DNA of 64,000 bases from an uncultured Muribaculaceae bacterium (GTDB lineage Bacteria > Bacteroidota > Bacteroidia > Bacteroidales > Muribaculaceae). The stretch lies in NCBI GenBank assembly GCA_944320595.1, contig CALUIB010000001.1, positions 1-64,000 of the forward strand. Direction: 5' to 3'. Of the stretch, positions 23,104 to 33,024 are shown in pieces. The notes below the pieces were generated by a model. It made no database searches. It was not told where the DNA came from and worked only from the letters and a program-made list of their open reading frames with translations. The number at the start of each line of letters is the position of its first letter. The stretch's first letter is position 1. Position numbers and translations under genes: made by a program.

Positions 23104-25065
23104 ATGATTTCTGTACAAAATCTGTCGGTAGAGTTTAATTGTGTTCCGTTATTTTCCGGGGCAAGTTTCGTCATCAATAAGAAAGACAAAATTGCACTTG
23201 TGGGGAAGAACGGCGCAGGCAAGTCAACTATGTTGAAAATAATAGCAGGATTGCAGTCGCCGTCGGGAGGGACGGTTGCCGTGCCTGCCGACACTGTGAT
23301 TGGCTATCTGCCGCAGCAGATGGTGCTTGCCGACAGCACCACGGTGCGCGACGAGGTGAAGAAGGCGTTCAGTCACATTTCCCGGTTGCAGGCCGAGATT
23401 GCCGAGGCCAATGACGAGATAGCCCGGCGCACCGATTACGACAGCCCCGAGTATGCAAAGCTGATTGAACACGTGACTTTGCTCAACGAGCATCTTGTGA
23501 TGGCGGGGTCGGACAATTGCGATGCCGAAATGGAAAAGACTCTCATCGGACTTGGGTTTGAGCGTAGCGACTTCGACCGGCCGACATCGGAGTTCAGCGG
23601 CGGATGGCGCATGCGTATAGAGCTTGCCAAGCTGCTACTGCGCAGACCAGACGTGCTGTTGCTCGACGAGCCGACCAACCACCTTGACATAGAGTCGATT
23701 CAGTGGCTTGAAAATTTCCTAAAGACAAAGGCAAATGCCGTCATGCTGGTGTCGCACGACCGTGCGTTTATCGACAATATCACTAATCGCACCATAGAGA
23801 TTTCGTGTGGCAAGATATATGACTACAGCGTGAATTACTCGAAGTTCGTGGAACTGCGCAAGGAGCGCGTGGAACAACAGACACGGGCCTACCTTAACCA
23901 GCAAAAACAGATACAAGACACCGAGGAGTTCATTGAGCGGTTCCGCTACAAGGCCACCAAGTCGGTGCAGGTGCAGAGCCGCATCAAGCAGCTTGCCAAA
24001 ATCGAGCGCATAGAGATAGATGAAGTTGACAATTCGCATATCAACCTGAAGTTTCCGCCTGCGCCGCGTTCGGGAGACTATCCGGTCATTGCCGATGGCG
24101 TTAGCAAGAGCTATGGCGACCACTTGGTGTTCAGCGGAGCCACGTTCACCATAAAACGTGGAGAGAAGGTGGCATTCGTGGGTAAGAACGGTGAAGGGAA
24201 ATCAACGCTTGTGAAGTGCATCATGGGTGAAATCCCTTTTGAAGGTACGCTCAAGATTGGCCATAATGTGAAGATAGGGTATTTTGCTCAGAACCAAGCA
24301 CAGCTGCTCGATGGCGAATTGACGGTATTCGATACCATCGACCGCGTGGCTGTGGGCGACATTCGCACGAAAATTCGCGACTTGCTCGGGGCTTTCATGT
24401 TTGGAGGGGAGGCATCCGACAAGAAGGTGAAAGTGCTTTCGGGTGGAGAAAAGACGCGGCTTGCAATGATTAAGTTGCTGCTTGAACCGGTCAACTTGCT
24501 AATTCTTGACGAGCCGACCAACCACTTGGATATGCGCACTAAGGATATATTGAAAGCGGCGATAAAAGATTTCAACGGCACGGTGATTGTTGTGTCGCAC
24601 GACCGTGAATTTCTCGACGGGCTTGTAAGCAAGGTTTATGAATTTGGCGGTGGCCGCGTGAGGGAACACTTGGGCGGCATATATGATTTCCTTGAAGCTA
24701 AAAAGATTGAATCGTTGCGCCAGCTCGAAGTCGCTGCCCCAGCAAAGGCCGCTTCTCCAGCAAAGGCTGCGGTGAAACCCGATGCAGAACCTGCCGACAG
24801 CAAGAGCGCGGCTCGCCGCAGCTACTTCGAGCAGAAGGAACATGAACGCGAGGTGAAGCGCAGGCAAAAACGCGTTGCCGCCTGTGAGGCCGAAATCAGC
24901 GATATAGAAGGGCAGATAAAGGGGCTTGAGGAGCAAATGGCTGCCGGTGGCGACCTGCCTGCCGACATTTATGACCGTCATGCAGAGCTTAACAAGAAAC
25001 TTGAAAATGCAATGAGCGTGTGGGAACTGGCTTGCAACGACCTTGAGACCATAACAAACGAATGA
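23104..25065 (+). CDS. ABC-F family ATP-binding protein
   Basis: 653 residues, two ABC domains and no membrane segment, typical of ABC-F proteins that act on ribosomes. First domain: Walker A VGKNGAGKST (near residue 38), signature FSGGWRMRIELAKLLL, Walker B VLLLDEPTNHLD. Second: VGKNGEGKST, LSGGEKTRLAMIKLLL, LLILDEPTNHLD. The linker between domains is short to medium, and the last 110 or so residues form a Lys/Glu-rich coiled coil like that of Uup. It could be a translation factor (Uup/EttA type); its sequence does not by itself show antibiotic resistance. Confidence 0.95.
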   Translation: MISVQNLSVEFNCVPLFSGASFVINKKDKIALVGKNGAGKSTMLKIIAGLQSPSGGTVAVPADTVIGYLPQQMVLADSTTVRDEVKKAFSHISRLQAEIAEANDEIARRTDYDSPEYAKLIEHVTLLNEHLVMAGSDNCDAEMEKTLIGLGFERSDFDRPTSEFSGGWRMRIELAKLLLRRPDVLLLDEPTNHLDIESIQWLENFLKTKANAVMLVSHDRAFIDNITNRTIEISCGKIYDYSVNYSKFVELRKERVEQQTRAYLNQQKQIQDTEEFIERFRYKATKSVQVQSRIKQLAKIERIEIDEVDNSHINLKFPPAPRSGDYPVIADGVSKSYGDHLVFSGATFTIKRGEKVAFVGKNGEGKSTLVKCIMGEIPFEGTLKIGHNVKIGYFAQNQAQLLDGELTVFDTIDRVAVGDIRTKIRDLLGAFMFGGEASDKKVKVLSGGEKTRLAMIKLLLEPVNLLILDEPTNHLDMRTKDILKAAIKDFNGTVIVVSHDREFLDGLVSKVYEFGGGRVREHLGGIYDFLEAKKIESLRQLEVAAPAKAASPAKAAVKPDAEPADSKSAARRSYFEQKEHEREVKRRQKRVAACEAEISDIEGQIKGLEEQMAAGGDLPADIYDRHAELNKKLENAMSVWELACNDLETITNE

Positions 25066-25100
25066 ATATCGAAAAAGTAGATTTTTTTAATATATAAATA

Positions 25101-27125
25101 ATGAAAATTTTAAAGTACATTATCCCAGTTTTGGCATTGACAATGACTACAAACAACATCAATGCAGAGGAGGTGAAAGGCGTGGACCGCGCCAACCTCG
25201 ACGAAACAGTGTCACCCGGAGAGGATTTTTATGAGTATGCGTGTGGCGGTTGGATGAAAAACAACCCACTGCCTGCACAATATTCGCGTTTCGGCACTTT
25301 CGACCAGTTGGCCGAGAACAGCCGCGAACAGGTGAAGACCCTCGTGCAGCACTTGAGCGAGACCGAGCATAAACCTGGCTCGGTGGGGCAGAAAGTGAGC
25401 GACTTGTATGAAATGGGTATGGACAGCGTGCGCCTCAACAACGAGGGAGCTGCTGCATTGCAAGCCGACATTGAGAAAATCGACGGCATGAAGCGCGACG
25501 AACTTATAGGCATAATTTCGTGGCTGCACAACGGCATCGCATCGCCATTCTTCAGTACCGGCGTGATGGCCGACCTGAAGAACGCCGACCTTAACATCAT
25601 GTATGTGGCACAAATTTCAGGCGGACTTGGCGACCGCGACTATTATCTTGAAAACGACGACCACACGGTGAATATCCGCAACGAGTATGTGAAGTATATC
25701 GAAAAGATTTTTTCCCTTGCCGGTTTCAAGAAAAAGCAAGCCCAGAAGGCTGCCAAGAACGTGCTGAAAATCGAAACCGAGATGGCCAAGGCTGCAATGA
25801 CTCGCGAAGAGTCGCGCAACTATGCAATCCAGTATAATATCTACACCATCGACCAGCTCAAGGCCGAGTTCCCCAACATTGACTGGACTGATTACTTCGC
25901 CGGCATCGGCCTGCCTGCGCTCGACCAGGTGTGCCTGATGCAGCCAAAATTCCTTGCCGAGGTCAACACGCTTATAGGCAAGCTGAGCGACCGTGAAATA
26001 AAGGACTACCTGCTGTGCAAGTATATTTCGTCGGCATCGTCTTACCTGAGCGACGATTTCGTTCAAGCCAACTTCGATATGTTCTCGCGTGCGATGTCGG
26101 GCAAGAAAGAGATGCAGCCGCGTTGGAAACGTGCGCTGTCGGTACCCGACGGAATGCTTGGTGAGGCTGTGGGCCAACTTTATGTTGAGAAGTATTTCCC
26201 TGCCGAGTCGAAGGAGCGTATGCTAAAGCTCGTGGGCAACTTGAAGAAAGCCCTTGCCGAGCATATCGCCGGGCTTACATGGATGAGCGACCAGACCAAG
26301 GTAAACGCCCTTGTCAAGCTCAACAGCTTTACTGTGAAGATAGGTTATCCCGACAAGTGGAAGGATTATAGCGGTGTGACCGTTGACCCGACGAAGACCT
26401 ATTGGGAGAATATCAAGGGCATAAGCCTGTTCCTTGCACAAGACAATTACCAGCGTTGGAACAAGCCTGTTGACCGCGACGAGTGGGGCATGACTCCGCA
26501 GACGGTGAACGCATACTACAACCCGACTACCAACGAGATTTGTTTCCCGGCTGCTATTCTGCAACCGCCGTATTTCGATATAAACAACGACGATGCCAGC
26601 AACTATGGCGCAATAGGAGTGGTGATAGGCCATGAAATGACTCACGGATTTGACGACCAAGGCCGCAACTTCGACCAAAACGGCAACATGACCGACTGGT
26701 GGACTGCCGAGGATGCAACCAAGTTTAAAGCTCTTGCCGACAAGCTTGTGGCCCAATTCGACGCAATCGTGGTTGCCGATGATGTGCATGCCAACGGCCA
26801 ATTCACGCTCGGCGAGAACATTGCCGACCAAGGCGGCCTGCGCGTGGCTTACACCGCATTCAAGAAGACCGAGCAGGGCAAGAACGGGCAAGCAATTGAC
26901 GGTTTCACTCCCGATCAGCGTTTTTACCTTGCATACGCCAATGTGTGGGCAGCCAATATCACCAAGGAAGATATATTGCGCCGCACAAAAATCGACCCGC
27001 ACTCGATAGGTAGCTTGCGCGTGAACGCCACGTTGCGTAATATCGACACATTCTTCAATGCCTTTGGCATAAAAGCTGGCGACAATATGTTCCTGCCTGT
27101 GGAAGAGCGTGTGGTAATTTGGTAA
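25101..27125 (+). CDS. M13 family metallopeptidase (neprilysin/PepO type)
   Basis: 674 residues with a signal peptide (KYIIPVLALTMTTNNINA), so exported. The zinc site GHEMTHGFDDQGRNFD lies near residue 510 and the third ligand in FTLGENIADQGGLRVAY about 60 residues later, both as in neprilysins. The N-terminal M13 region begins VSPGEDFYEYACGGWMKNNP. It probably cuts oligopeptides in the periplasm or at the surface. It follows ABC-F after 35 bp and is ended by a strong terminator. Confidence 0.95.
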   Translation: MKILKYIIPVLALTMTTNNINAEEVKGVDRANLDETVSPGEDFYEYACGGWMKNNPLPAQYSRFGTFDQLAENSREQVKTLVQHLSETEHKPGSVGQKVSDLYEMGMDSVRLNNEGAAALQADIEKIDGMKRDELIGIISWLHNGIASPFFSTGVMADLKNADLNIMYVAQISGGLGDRDYYLENDDHTVNIRNEYVKYIEKIFSLAGFKKKQAQKAAKNVLKIETEMAKAAMTREESRNYAIQYNIYTIDQLKAEFPNIDWTDYFAGIGLPALDQVCLMQPKFLAEVNTLIGKLSDREIKDYLLCKYISSASSYLSDDFVQANFDMFSRAMSGKKEMQPRWKRALSVPDGMLGEAVGQLYVEKYFPAESKERMLKLVGNLKKALAEHIAGLTWMSDQTKVNALVKLNSFTVKIGYPDKWKDYSGVTVDPTKTYWENIKGISLFLAQDNYQRWNKPVDRDEWGMTPQTVNAYYNPTTNEICFPAAILQPPYFDINNDDASNYGAIGVVIGHEMTHGFDDQGRNFDQNGNMTDWWTAEDATKFKALADKLVAQFDAIVVADDVHANGQFTLGENIADQGGLRVAYTAFKKTEQGKNGQAIDGFTPDQRFYLAYANVWAANITKEDILRRTKIDPHSIGSLRVNATLRNIDTFFNAFGIKAGDNMFLPVEERVVIW

Positions 27126-27147
27126 TACGAGTAAAACGGTTAATAAT

Positions 27148-27186
27148 AGTCGGCAGCTGCGTGTGTGCGGCTGCCGACTTTTTTTG
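27148..27186 (+). terminator. Rho-independent terminator after the M13 peptidase gene
   Basis: AGTCGGCAGC (27148-27157) and GCTGCCGACT (27170-27179) pair exactly, followed by seven T. Confidence 0.88.
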
Positions 27187-27301
27187 CATCAAAGGGGGAG
27201 AATATCAGAAAAATCTGCGTATATTTGTAAGTTGTTAATGCCGTGAGAGTGCGGTGCGCCGTGCGGCACTATTGTAGAAAATAATAAAAACTGTTAGATA
27301 T

Positions 27302-28414
27302 ATGAATTTCAGCATTTCCAGCAAATTGCTACTGTCGCATTTGTCGGTGGTGAGCAAGGTGGTCAACACTAAGAACACGATTTCGATATTAGACAATTTC
27401 TTATTCAGCCTCGAAGGTGACAAACTCGTAATTACGGGTAGCGACCAGGAGACTATACTCACGACGTCGGTCGATGTGAATTTTGCCGACGGCGAGGGTA
27501 TGTTTGCCGTCAACGTAAAGAGTCTTCTCGATCTGTTGAAGGAGATACCCGACCAGCCGCTTGAGTTCACTGTTGACAAGAATTTTGCCATTGAGCTAAA
27601 ATATCAGAACGGTCACTTCGATTTTTCGGGTATCGATGGCAACGAGTTCCCACAGAAAGAGGAGCATGGCGAAACTGCCGAGTCGATTGTGATGCCTGTA
27701 AAGGAATTGCAGGAGAGTATCGATTATACGCTGTTTGCAGTTGGTACCGAGGAGATGCGCCGCATAATGATGGGTATATACTGGGATATAAAGGAAGACA
27801 ATATCACATTTGTGGCTTCCGATACCCACAAGTTGGTACGTTTCGAGAACTCGCGCCTGAAACCTGGCATCACATCGTCGTTCATATTGCCGTCGAAACC
27901 GGCATCGATATTGAACGGGATAATAAGCAAGAGCGATGGCGACGTGAAGATAACATTCGACTCGAAAAGTGCCACATTTGAAACCGAGAATTTCACGCTC
28001 ACCTGCCGTTTCATCAATGGCAAGTACCCCAACTACAACTCGGTGATACCGCAAAACAATCCGTTTGTCATCTCGGTTGACCGCGTGTCGTTGCTTAATG
28101 CCGTAAAGCGCGTGTCGGTGTTCTCAAGCGCGGGCGGCATGATAAAGTTCGACATAAGCGAAAACCAATTGAAACTGACTGCCGAAAACCTCGATTTCAT
28201 GAAGAAGGCCGAGGAGATGGTTGCTTGCGACTACAATGGCGAAGAAATGGCCATAGGGTTCAATGATGAAAAACTGATAGAGATATTGTCGAATATCAAT
28301 AGCGACATAGTGGTTGTGAAGTTGCTCGACCCCACTCGTGCCGGCATATTTGTGCCTGATTCGCAACCCGAAGGCGAAGATGTGCTGATGTTGCTCATGC
28401 CGATGATGCTTTAA
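27302..28414 (+). CDS. dnaN: DNA polymerase III beta sliding clamp
   Basis: 370 residues with three clamp-domain repeats. The N-terminus MNFSISSKLLLSHLSVVSKV and the C-terminus EDVLMLLMPMML are typical for Bacteroidota DnaN, and PALLESIDYTLFAVGTEEMR-like and TCRFINGKYPNYNSVIP stretches appear in the middle. It forms the ring that tethers polymerase to DNA. The gene heads a plus-strand run of six close genes (exonuclease, coaBC, porD, recN, rlmB). A TATATTTG at 27220-27227 is the likely -7 box; no clear -33. Confidence 0.96.
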   Translation: MNFSISSKLLLSHLSVVSKVVNTKNTISILDNFLFSLEGDKLVITGSDQETILTTSVDVNFADGEGMFAVNVKSLLDLLKEIPDQPLEFTVDKNFAIELKYQNGHFDFSGIDGNEFPQKEEHGETAESIVMPVKELQESIDYTLFAVGTEEMRRIMMGIYWDIKEDNITFVASDTHKLVRFENSRLKPGITSSFILPSKPASILNGIISKSDGDVKITFDSKSATFETENFTLTCRFINGKYPNYNSVIPQNNPFVISVDRVSLLNAVKRVSVFSSAGGMIKFDISENQLKLTAENLDFMKKAEEMVACDYNGEEMAIGFNDEKLIEILSNINSDIVVVKLLDPTRAGIFVPDSQPEGEDVLMLLMPMML

Positions 28415-28433
28415 CACACTCTTGTGAGATTTC

Positions 28434-29198
28434 ATGGAACTGAAACTGAAAAATCCGCTCATATTCTTCGACGTTGAGACCACTGGGCTTAATGTCACGA
28501 AAGACAAAATCATTGAGATTTCATACATAAAGGTTTACCCCAACGGTACCGAAGAAAGCAAAACCGTGAGGATAAACCCAGGATTTCCCATACCGGCCGA
28601 ATCGACGGCTGTGCACCACATCACCGATGATGACGTTAAGGATTGCCCCACGTTCAAGCAGGTGGCCAGGACCCTTGAACAGGTGTTTGAGGGTTGCGAC
28701 ATTGCCGGGTTCAACAGCAACCGTTTCGATATACCCATGCTTGTGGAGGAGTTCCTGAATGCCGGCGTGAGCATCAACTTGTCGAAACGCAAGTTTATCG
28801 ACGTGCAGACCATCTTCCACAAGATGGAACAGCGCACCCTGTCGGCTGCATACCGCTTTTACTGCAATAAGGAGCTTGACGATGCGCATTCGGCCTGCGC
28901 CGACACCCGTGCCACATACGAGGTGCTCAAAGCGCAGCTCGACAGGTATCCGTCGCTTGAAAACGATGTGGAGTTTTTGTCGAAGTTTTCGTCCCAGACG
29001 CGCAATGTCGATTTTGCCGGACGCATAGTTTACAACGACAAGGACGTGGAGGTGTTCAACTTTGGCAAGTACAAAGGGATGCCCGTGGAGGAAGTATTTA
29101 AGAAAGACACCGGATATTACGGTTGGATGATGCAGGGCGATTTCCCACAGAACACAAAGAATGTTATAACAGCCATAAAATTGCGTACCAAAGCGTAA
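28434..29198 (+). CDS. DEDDh 3'-5' exonuclease (DNA polymerase III epsilon-like)
   Basis: 254 residues. The four acidic residues and the His of the DEDDh group are present: FFDVETTGLN, AVHHITDDDV, GFNSNRFDIPML and HSACADTRATYEV. The C-terminal 70 or so (VFNFGKYKGMPVEEVFKKD, GYYGWMMQGDFP) are an extra domain usual in Bacteroidota members. It may proofread together with the clamp encoded 19 bp upstream; it could also act in repair. Confidence 0.92.
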   Translation: MELKLKNPLIFFDVETTGLNVTKDKIIEISYIKVYPNGTEESKTVRINPGFPIPAESTAVHHITDDDVKDCPTFKQVARTLEQVFEGCDIAGFNSNRFDIPMLVEEFLNAGVSINLSKRKFIDVQTIFHKMEQRTLSAAYRFYCNKELDDAHSACADTRATYEVLKAQLDRYPSLENDVEFLSKFSSQTRNVDFAGRIVYNDKDVEVFNFGKYKGMPVEEVFKKDTGYYGWMMQGDFPQNTKNVITAIKLRTKA

Positions 29199-29210
29199 AT
29201 ATATTGCATT

Positions 29211-30413
29211 ATGCTTGCAGGGAAACATATCATATTGGGAATTTGCGGCGGCATTGCTGCCTATAAGTCGGTTTACCTGTTGCGGCTATTTGTCAAGGCA
29301 GGTGCCGAGGTGCAAGTGGTCATAACCCCGGCTGGGAAAGAGTTCATAACGCCGGTGACACTTTCGTCGCTTAGTGGCAAGCCTGTGATAAGCGAGTTTT
29401 TCACGGCCAACACGGGCAGTTGGAACAGCCACGTCGATCTCGGGCTGTGGGCCGATGCTATGGTAATAGCTCCGGCCACTGCGTCAACGATTGGTAAAAT
29501 GGCCAACGGCATTGCCGACAATATGCTTGTTACCACTTATTTGTCGGCCAAGGCACCAGTGTTCATTGCCCCGGCTATGGATCTTGATATGTTTGCACAC
29601 CCGAGCACCCAGCGTAATTTGCAATTGCTCAGGGAATATGGCAACCATATAATAGAACCAGCGTCGGGTGAACTTGCAAGTCACCTCGTGGGGAAAGGAC
29701 GTATGGAAGAGCCGGAAAACATATTAAAGGCCGTGGAGGAGTTTTTTGCCCAAGGCCAAGACCTTGCCGGACTTAAAATAATGGTGACTGCAGGTCCTAC
29801 GCGAGAGAAAATCGACCCTGTGCGTTATATAGGTAATTATTCTTCGGGCAAGATGGGGTATGCCATAGCCGAGGAGTGTGCCGTGCGCGGTGCCGAGGTT
29901 ACACTCATAAGCGGCCCTGTTTCAATCAAGGCCAGGCATCACCGCATCAATGTGGTGTACGTGGAGTCGGCTCAAGAAATGCACGATGCCGCTGTATCGG
30001 CTTTCCCCGGTTGCGATGCGGCGGTCATGTGTGCGGCAGTAGCCGATTATGCTGTGGAGAACTATGCAGCACACAAGATTAAGCGCGAACACGATGAAGT
30101 GCCGGTGATACGGCTGAGAAAAAATCCCGACATAGCTGCTGCGCTCGGCGCAATGAAACGCAAGGGGCAGCTGCTCGTGGGATTTGCACTTGAAACCGAC
30201 AATGGCGTGGCCAATGCCACCGAGAAGTTGCATCGCAAGCATCTTGATTTCATTGTGCTTAATTCCCCGAACGAGCCGGGTGCGGGATTTATGACCGACA
30301 CGAACCGTGTGACTATTATCGACCGTGATGGAGCAAGCCGTGAGTATGAACTGAAGGACAAGCGTCTTGTGGCTCGTGACATTATAGATGTAATGAAGGA
30401 GATGATGGAATGA
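29211..30413 (+). CDS. coaBC: phosphopantothenoylcysteine decarboxylase/phosphopantothenate--cysteine ligase
   Basis: Bifunctional CoA enzyme of 400 residues. The N-terminal flavin-dependent CoaC half begins ILGICGGIAAYKS and has the active-site His74 in WNSHVDLGLWADAM. The C-terminal CoaB half begins KIMVTAGPTREKIDPVRYIG. Two CoaC landmarks differ from the E. coli form: PxMNxxMW reads PAMDLDMF (Asp124 for Asn) and the ACGD flap reads ASHL (Ser157 for Cys). I believe related sequences in Bacteroidota share this. It overlaps porD by 4 bp. Confidence 0.95.
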   Translation: MLAGKHIILGICGGIAAYKSVYLLRLFVKAGAEVQVVITPAGKEFITPVTLSSLSGKPVISEFFTANTGSWNSHVDLGLWADAMVIAPATASTIGKMANGIADNMLVTTYLSAKAPVFIAPAMDLDMFAHPSTQRNLQLLREYGNHIIEPASGELASHLVGKGRMEEPENILKAVEEFFAQGQDLAGLKIMVTAGPTREKIDPVRYIGNYSSGKMGYAIAEECAVRGAEVTLISGPVSIKARHHRINVVYVESAQEMHDAAVSAFPGCDAAVMCAAVADYAVENYAAHKIKREHDEVPVIRLRKNPDIAAALGAMKRKGQLLVGFALETDNGVANATEKLHRKHLDFIVLNSPNEPGAGFMTDTNRVTIIDRDGASREYELKDKRLVARDIIDVMKEMME

Positions 30414-31336
30414 GGCTTGAGGTGGCTAATATTAAGCGTTTTTGGTGCCTGTTGTCGGTGGCCTGCCTGTCGGCTTTATTCACTGCTGGTGCGCAGGAAC
30501 TTAACTGTACAGTCGAGGTTAATGCCGACCAGATACAAAATTCATCAAAGGAGGTATTTGAGACGTTGGAACAGGCCATTGCCGAATATGTGAACACCAA
30601 CAAGTGGACTAATGCGCAGTTTGCGGCCAACGAGAAGATAGAGTGCCGTATGTTTTTCACTATAAAAAGTTACGACGGCGACAAGATGACTGGCGAGTTG
30701 CAGGTGCAGTCGTTGCGCCCGGTGTATAACAGTTCTTACACTACCACCGTACTCAACTTTCGGGATACCAACGTAGAGTTTACATATATTGAAAATGAAC
30801 CGCTTGTGTATTCCGAAATGTCGATGGAGAGCAACCTGACGGCCATCATCAATTTCTATTGCTTTATGATTATAGCCATGGATTTCGATACATTCTCGCC
30901 GCAGGGAGGAACGCCTTACTACGAGTTGGCTGCCAATGTGGTGCGGCTTGCGCAAAGTTCGGGCGAGACAGGGTGGAAAGCTTTCGAGGATAACAAGAAC
31001 CGCAGCGCGGTGCTAAGCGCATATACCGACAATGCCACCAGCGGCATACGCACCATTTTGTATAATTATCACCGTCTTGGCCTCGACCAAATGGTTGTGA
31101 GTGTTGACAAGGGGAGGGCTACGATAACAGCGTGCCTTGAAGAATTGAAAAAGGTATATGATGCCGCACCCATGAGTGTGTGCCTGTCGATATTCAGGGA
31201 TGCTAAGCTCGACGAATTGGTCAACATATATTCCGAGGCGGGAACTACCGAGAAAACCAAGGTGTATGAATTGCTGTATCCGCTTTATCCAACCGATGGC
31301 ACACGGCTCAACAAGATAAAAGAACCTAAGAAATAG
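30410..31336 (+). CDS. porD: type IX secretion component PorD family protein (DUF4835)
   Basis: 308 residues with a signal peptide (FWCLLSVACLSALFTAGAQ) after a short basic start. The mature start ELNCTVEVNADQIQNSSKEVF and the run FDTFSPQGGTPYYELAANVV are characteristic of DUF4835. The family is tied to type IX secretion, and the gene sits between coaBC and recN as in many Bacteroidota. It starts inside the last codons of coaBC (ATGA). With PorX and PorW in this window it suggests a working secretion system of this type. Confidence 0.88.
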   Translation: MRLEVANIKRFWCLLSVACLSALFTAGAQELNCTVEVNADQIQNSSKEVFETLEQAIAEYVNTNKWTNAQFAANEKIECRMFFTIKSYDGDKMTGELQVQSLRPVYNSSYTTTVLNFRDTNVEFTYIENEPLVYSEMSMESNLTAIINFYCFMIIAMDFDTFSPQGGTPYYELAANVVRLAQSSGETGWKAFEDNKNRSAVLSAYTDNATSGIRTILYNYHRLGLDQMVVSVDKGRATITACLEELKKVYDAAPMSVCLSIFRDAKLDELVNIYSEAGTTEKTKVYELLYPLYPTDGTRLNKIKEPKK

Positions 31337-31349
31337 AAATGCCGTAGCT

Positions 31350-33020
31350 ATGCTAAAGCAGCTTAAAATATCGAATTATGCACTTATCGACAAGCTCGAT
31401 ATAGAGTTTGGCCCGGGGCTGACCATTATTACAGGCGAAACCGGGGCAGGAAAGTCGATAATGATGGGTGCTTTGTCGCTTATTTTGGGCGACAAGGCCG
31501 AGTCGAGAGCCATAAGGACAGTTGACAAAAAGTCGGTGATAGAAGTGGTTTTCGACATCGAGGAATATGGATTGCAACAATTCTTTGCCGACAATGATAT
31601 TGAATACTACGATGGTGGTGAGTGCATACTGCGCCGGGAGATTTCACCCACAGGTCGCACACGAGCCTTTGTCAACGACACGCCGGTGACGCTGCCGGTG
31701 ATGAGAGCACTGTCGGTTCAGCTTATCGACATACACTCGCAGCACAGCAATATGCTGTTGTCGAGTCACCGTTACCAGCTAAGCATACTCGATAATTTGC
31801 ACCCCGACAAGTCGTTGCTTGCTCGTTATAGTTGTGAGTATGAAAAATACCGCCGTATAGAGGCTCGAATCAAGGAATTGACAGAGAACAATGCTCGCCG
31901 CAAGCAAGAGGAAGACTACTTGCGTTTCCAATTATCGCAAATCAAGGAACTGAATTTGCAACCGGGTGAAGATGCCGAACTTGAGGCCGCCGAACGCCGT
32001 TTGAGCAATGTCAACGAGATAAAAAGCGGATTGTGGCAATGCGAACAGTTGCTCGACGGTGACGATGAGAATGCCGTGTCGGTGCTTGGTGGACTTGCAT
32101 CGGTGGCGGCAAGCCTGTCGCGCTTAGGGCAGATTTACGACGAGGTGGGCGATATGGGCGACCGGCTCGATGCGATAATCATCGACTTGAAAGACATGGC
32201 GCGCACGGTGTCGGTGCTGCAAAGCAATCTCGTGGACGATCCTGCCGAGCTTGCGCGTGTGAGCGAGCGGCTTGGAAACATATATTCGCTTGAAAACAAG
32301 CATAAGGTGCAGTCGGTTGACGAACTGATAGCATTGCAAAACGAATATGAGGCTCAATTGGCCGAAATCGATAATTTCGATGATGAAATAGCCCGGCTTG
32401 GCAAGGAGCTAAAGGGGCAAGAGGGCGTTGTGGCCGGAATAGCTGCCGAATTGTCGAGCCGCAGGCATGAGACTTCGGCCATTTTTGAGGAAAAGCTGAA
32501 GGCTCTTGCCGTTCCTCTTGGCATGAAAAACTTGCAATTCAAGATAGAGTTTGAGCAAGTTCCGTTTTCGGCCACAGGCATCGATGCCGTGAAGTTCCTC
32601 TTTTCGTTTAACAAACAGCAACCGCTGATGCCGGTTGAGACTACGGCCTCGGGAGGTGAAATTTCCCGGTTGATGCTGTGTATAAAGTCGATAATTGCCA
32701 AGAGCATGAAGTTGCCGACGATTATATTTGACGAAGTTGATACAGGAGTATCGGGCGACATTGCCAACCGCATGGGTGACCTAATGAAGGAGATAAGCCG
32801 CAACATTCAGGTCATAACCATCACACACTTGCCACAAGTGGCAGCAAAGGGCGACAACCACTTCAAGGTTTATAAGCAAGACACTGCCGATTCCACCCAT
32901 ACATCGGTGCGCCGCCTTGGCGACGAAGAACGGGTGATGGAGATAGCCGCAATGCTTAGCGGCGACCGTGTGAGCGATGCTGCTATCGATAATGCTAAAA
33001 TACTTTTAAACATAAAATAG
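31350..33020 (+). CDS. recN: DNA repair protein RecN
   Basis: An SMC-like ATPase for double-strand break repair, 556 residues. It has Walker A TGETGAGKSIMMGAL near residue 30, a central coiled coil (about 160-370), the ABC-type signature TASGGEISRLMLC and Walker B PTIIFDEVDTGVSG, then HLPQVAAKGDNHF. The N-terminal ISNYALIDKLDIEFGPG is the usual RecN start. The spacing to porD (13 bp) and rlmB (4 bp) implies one message. Confidence 0.97.
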   Translation: MLKQLKISNYALIDKLDIEFGPGLTIITGETGAGKSIMMGALSLILGDKAESRAIRTVDKKSVIEVVFDIEEYGLQQFFADNDIEYYDGGECILRREISPTGRTRAFVNDTPVTLPVMRALSVQLIDIHSQHSNMLLSSHRYQLSILDNLHPDKSLLARYSCEYEKYRRIEARIKELTENNARRKQEEDYLRFQLSQIKELNLQPGEDAELEAAERRLSNVNEIKSGLWQCEQLLDGDDENAVSVLGGLASVAASLSRLGQIYDEVGDMGDRLDAIIIDLKDMARTVSVLQSNLVDDPAELARVSERLGNIYSLENKHKVQSVDELIALQNEYEAQLAEIDNFDDEIARLGKELKGQEGVVAGIAAELSSRRHETSAIFEEKLKALAVPLGMKNLQFKIEFEQVPFSATGIDAVKFLFSFNKQQPLMPVETTASGGEISRLMLCIKSIIAKSMKLPTIIFDEVDTGVSGDIANRMGDLMKEISRNIQVITITHLPQVAAKGDNHFKVYKQDTADSTHTSVRRLGDEERVMEIAAMLSGDRVSDAAIDNAKILLNIK

Positions 33021-33024
33021 AGAG

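Noticed and set aside
27229..27301. G+C-rich hairpin before dnaN as a possible riboswitch
   Set aside because: Short stem with mismatches and no known riboswitch pattern.
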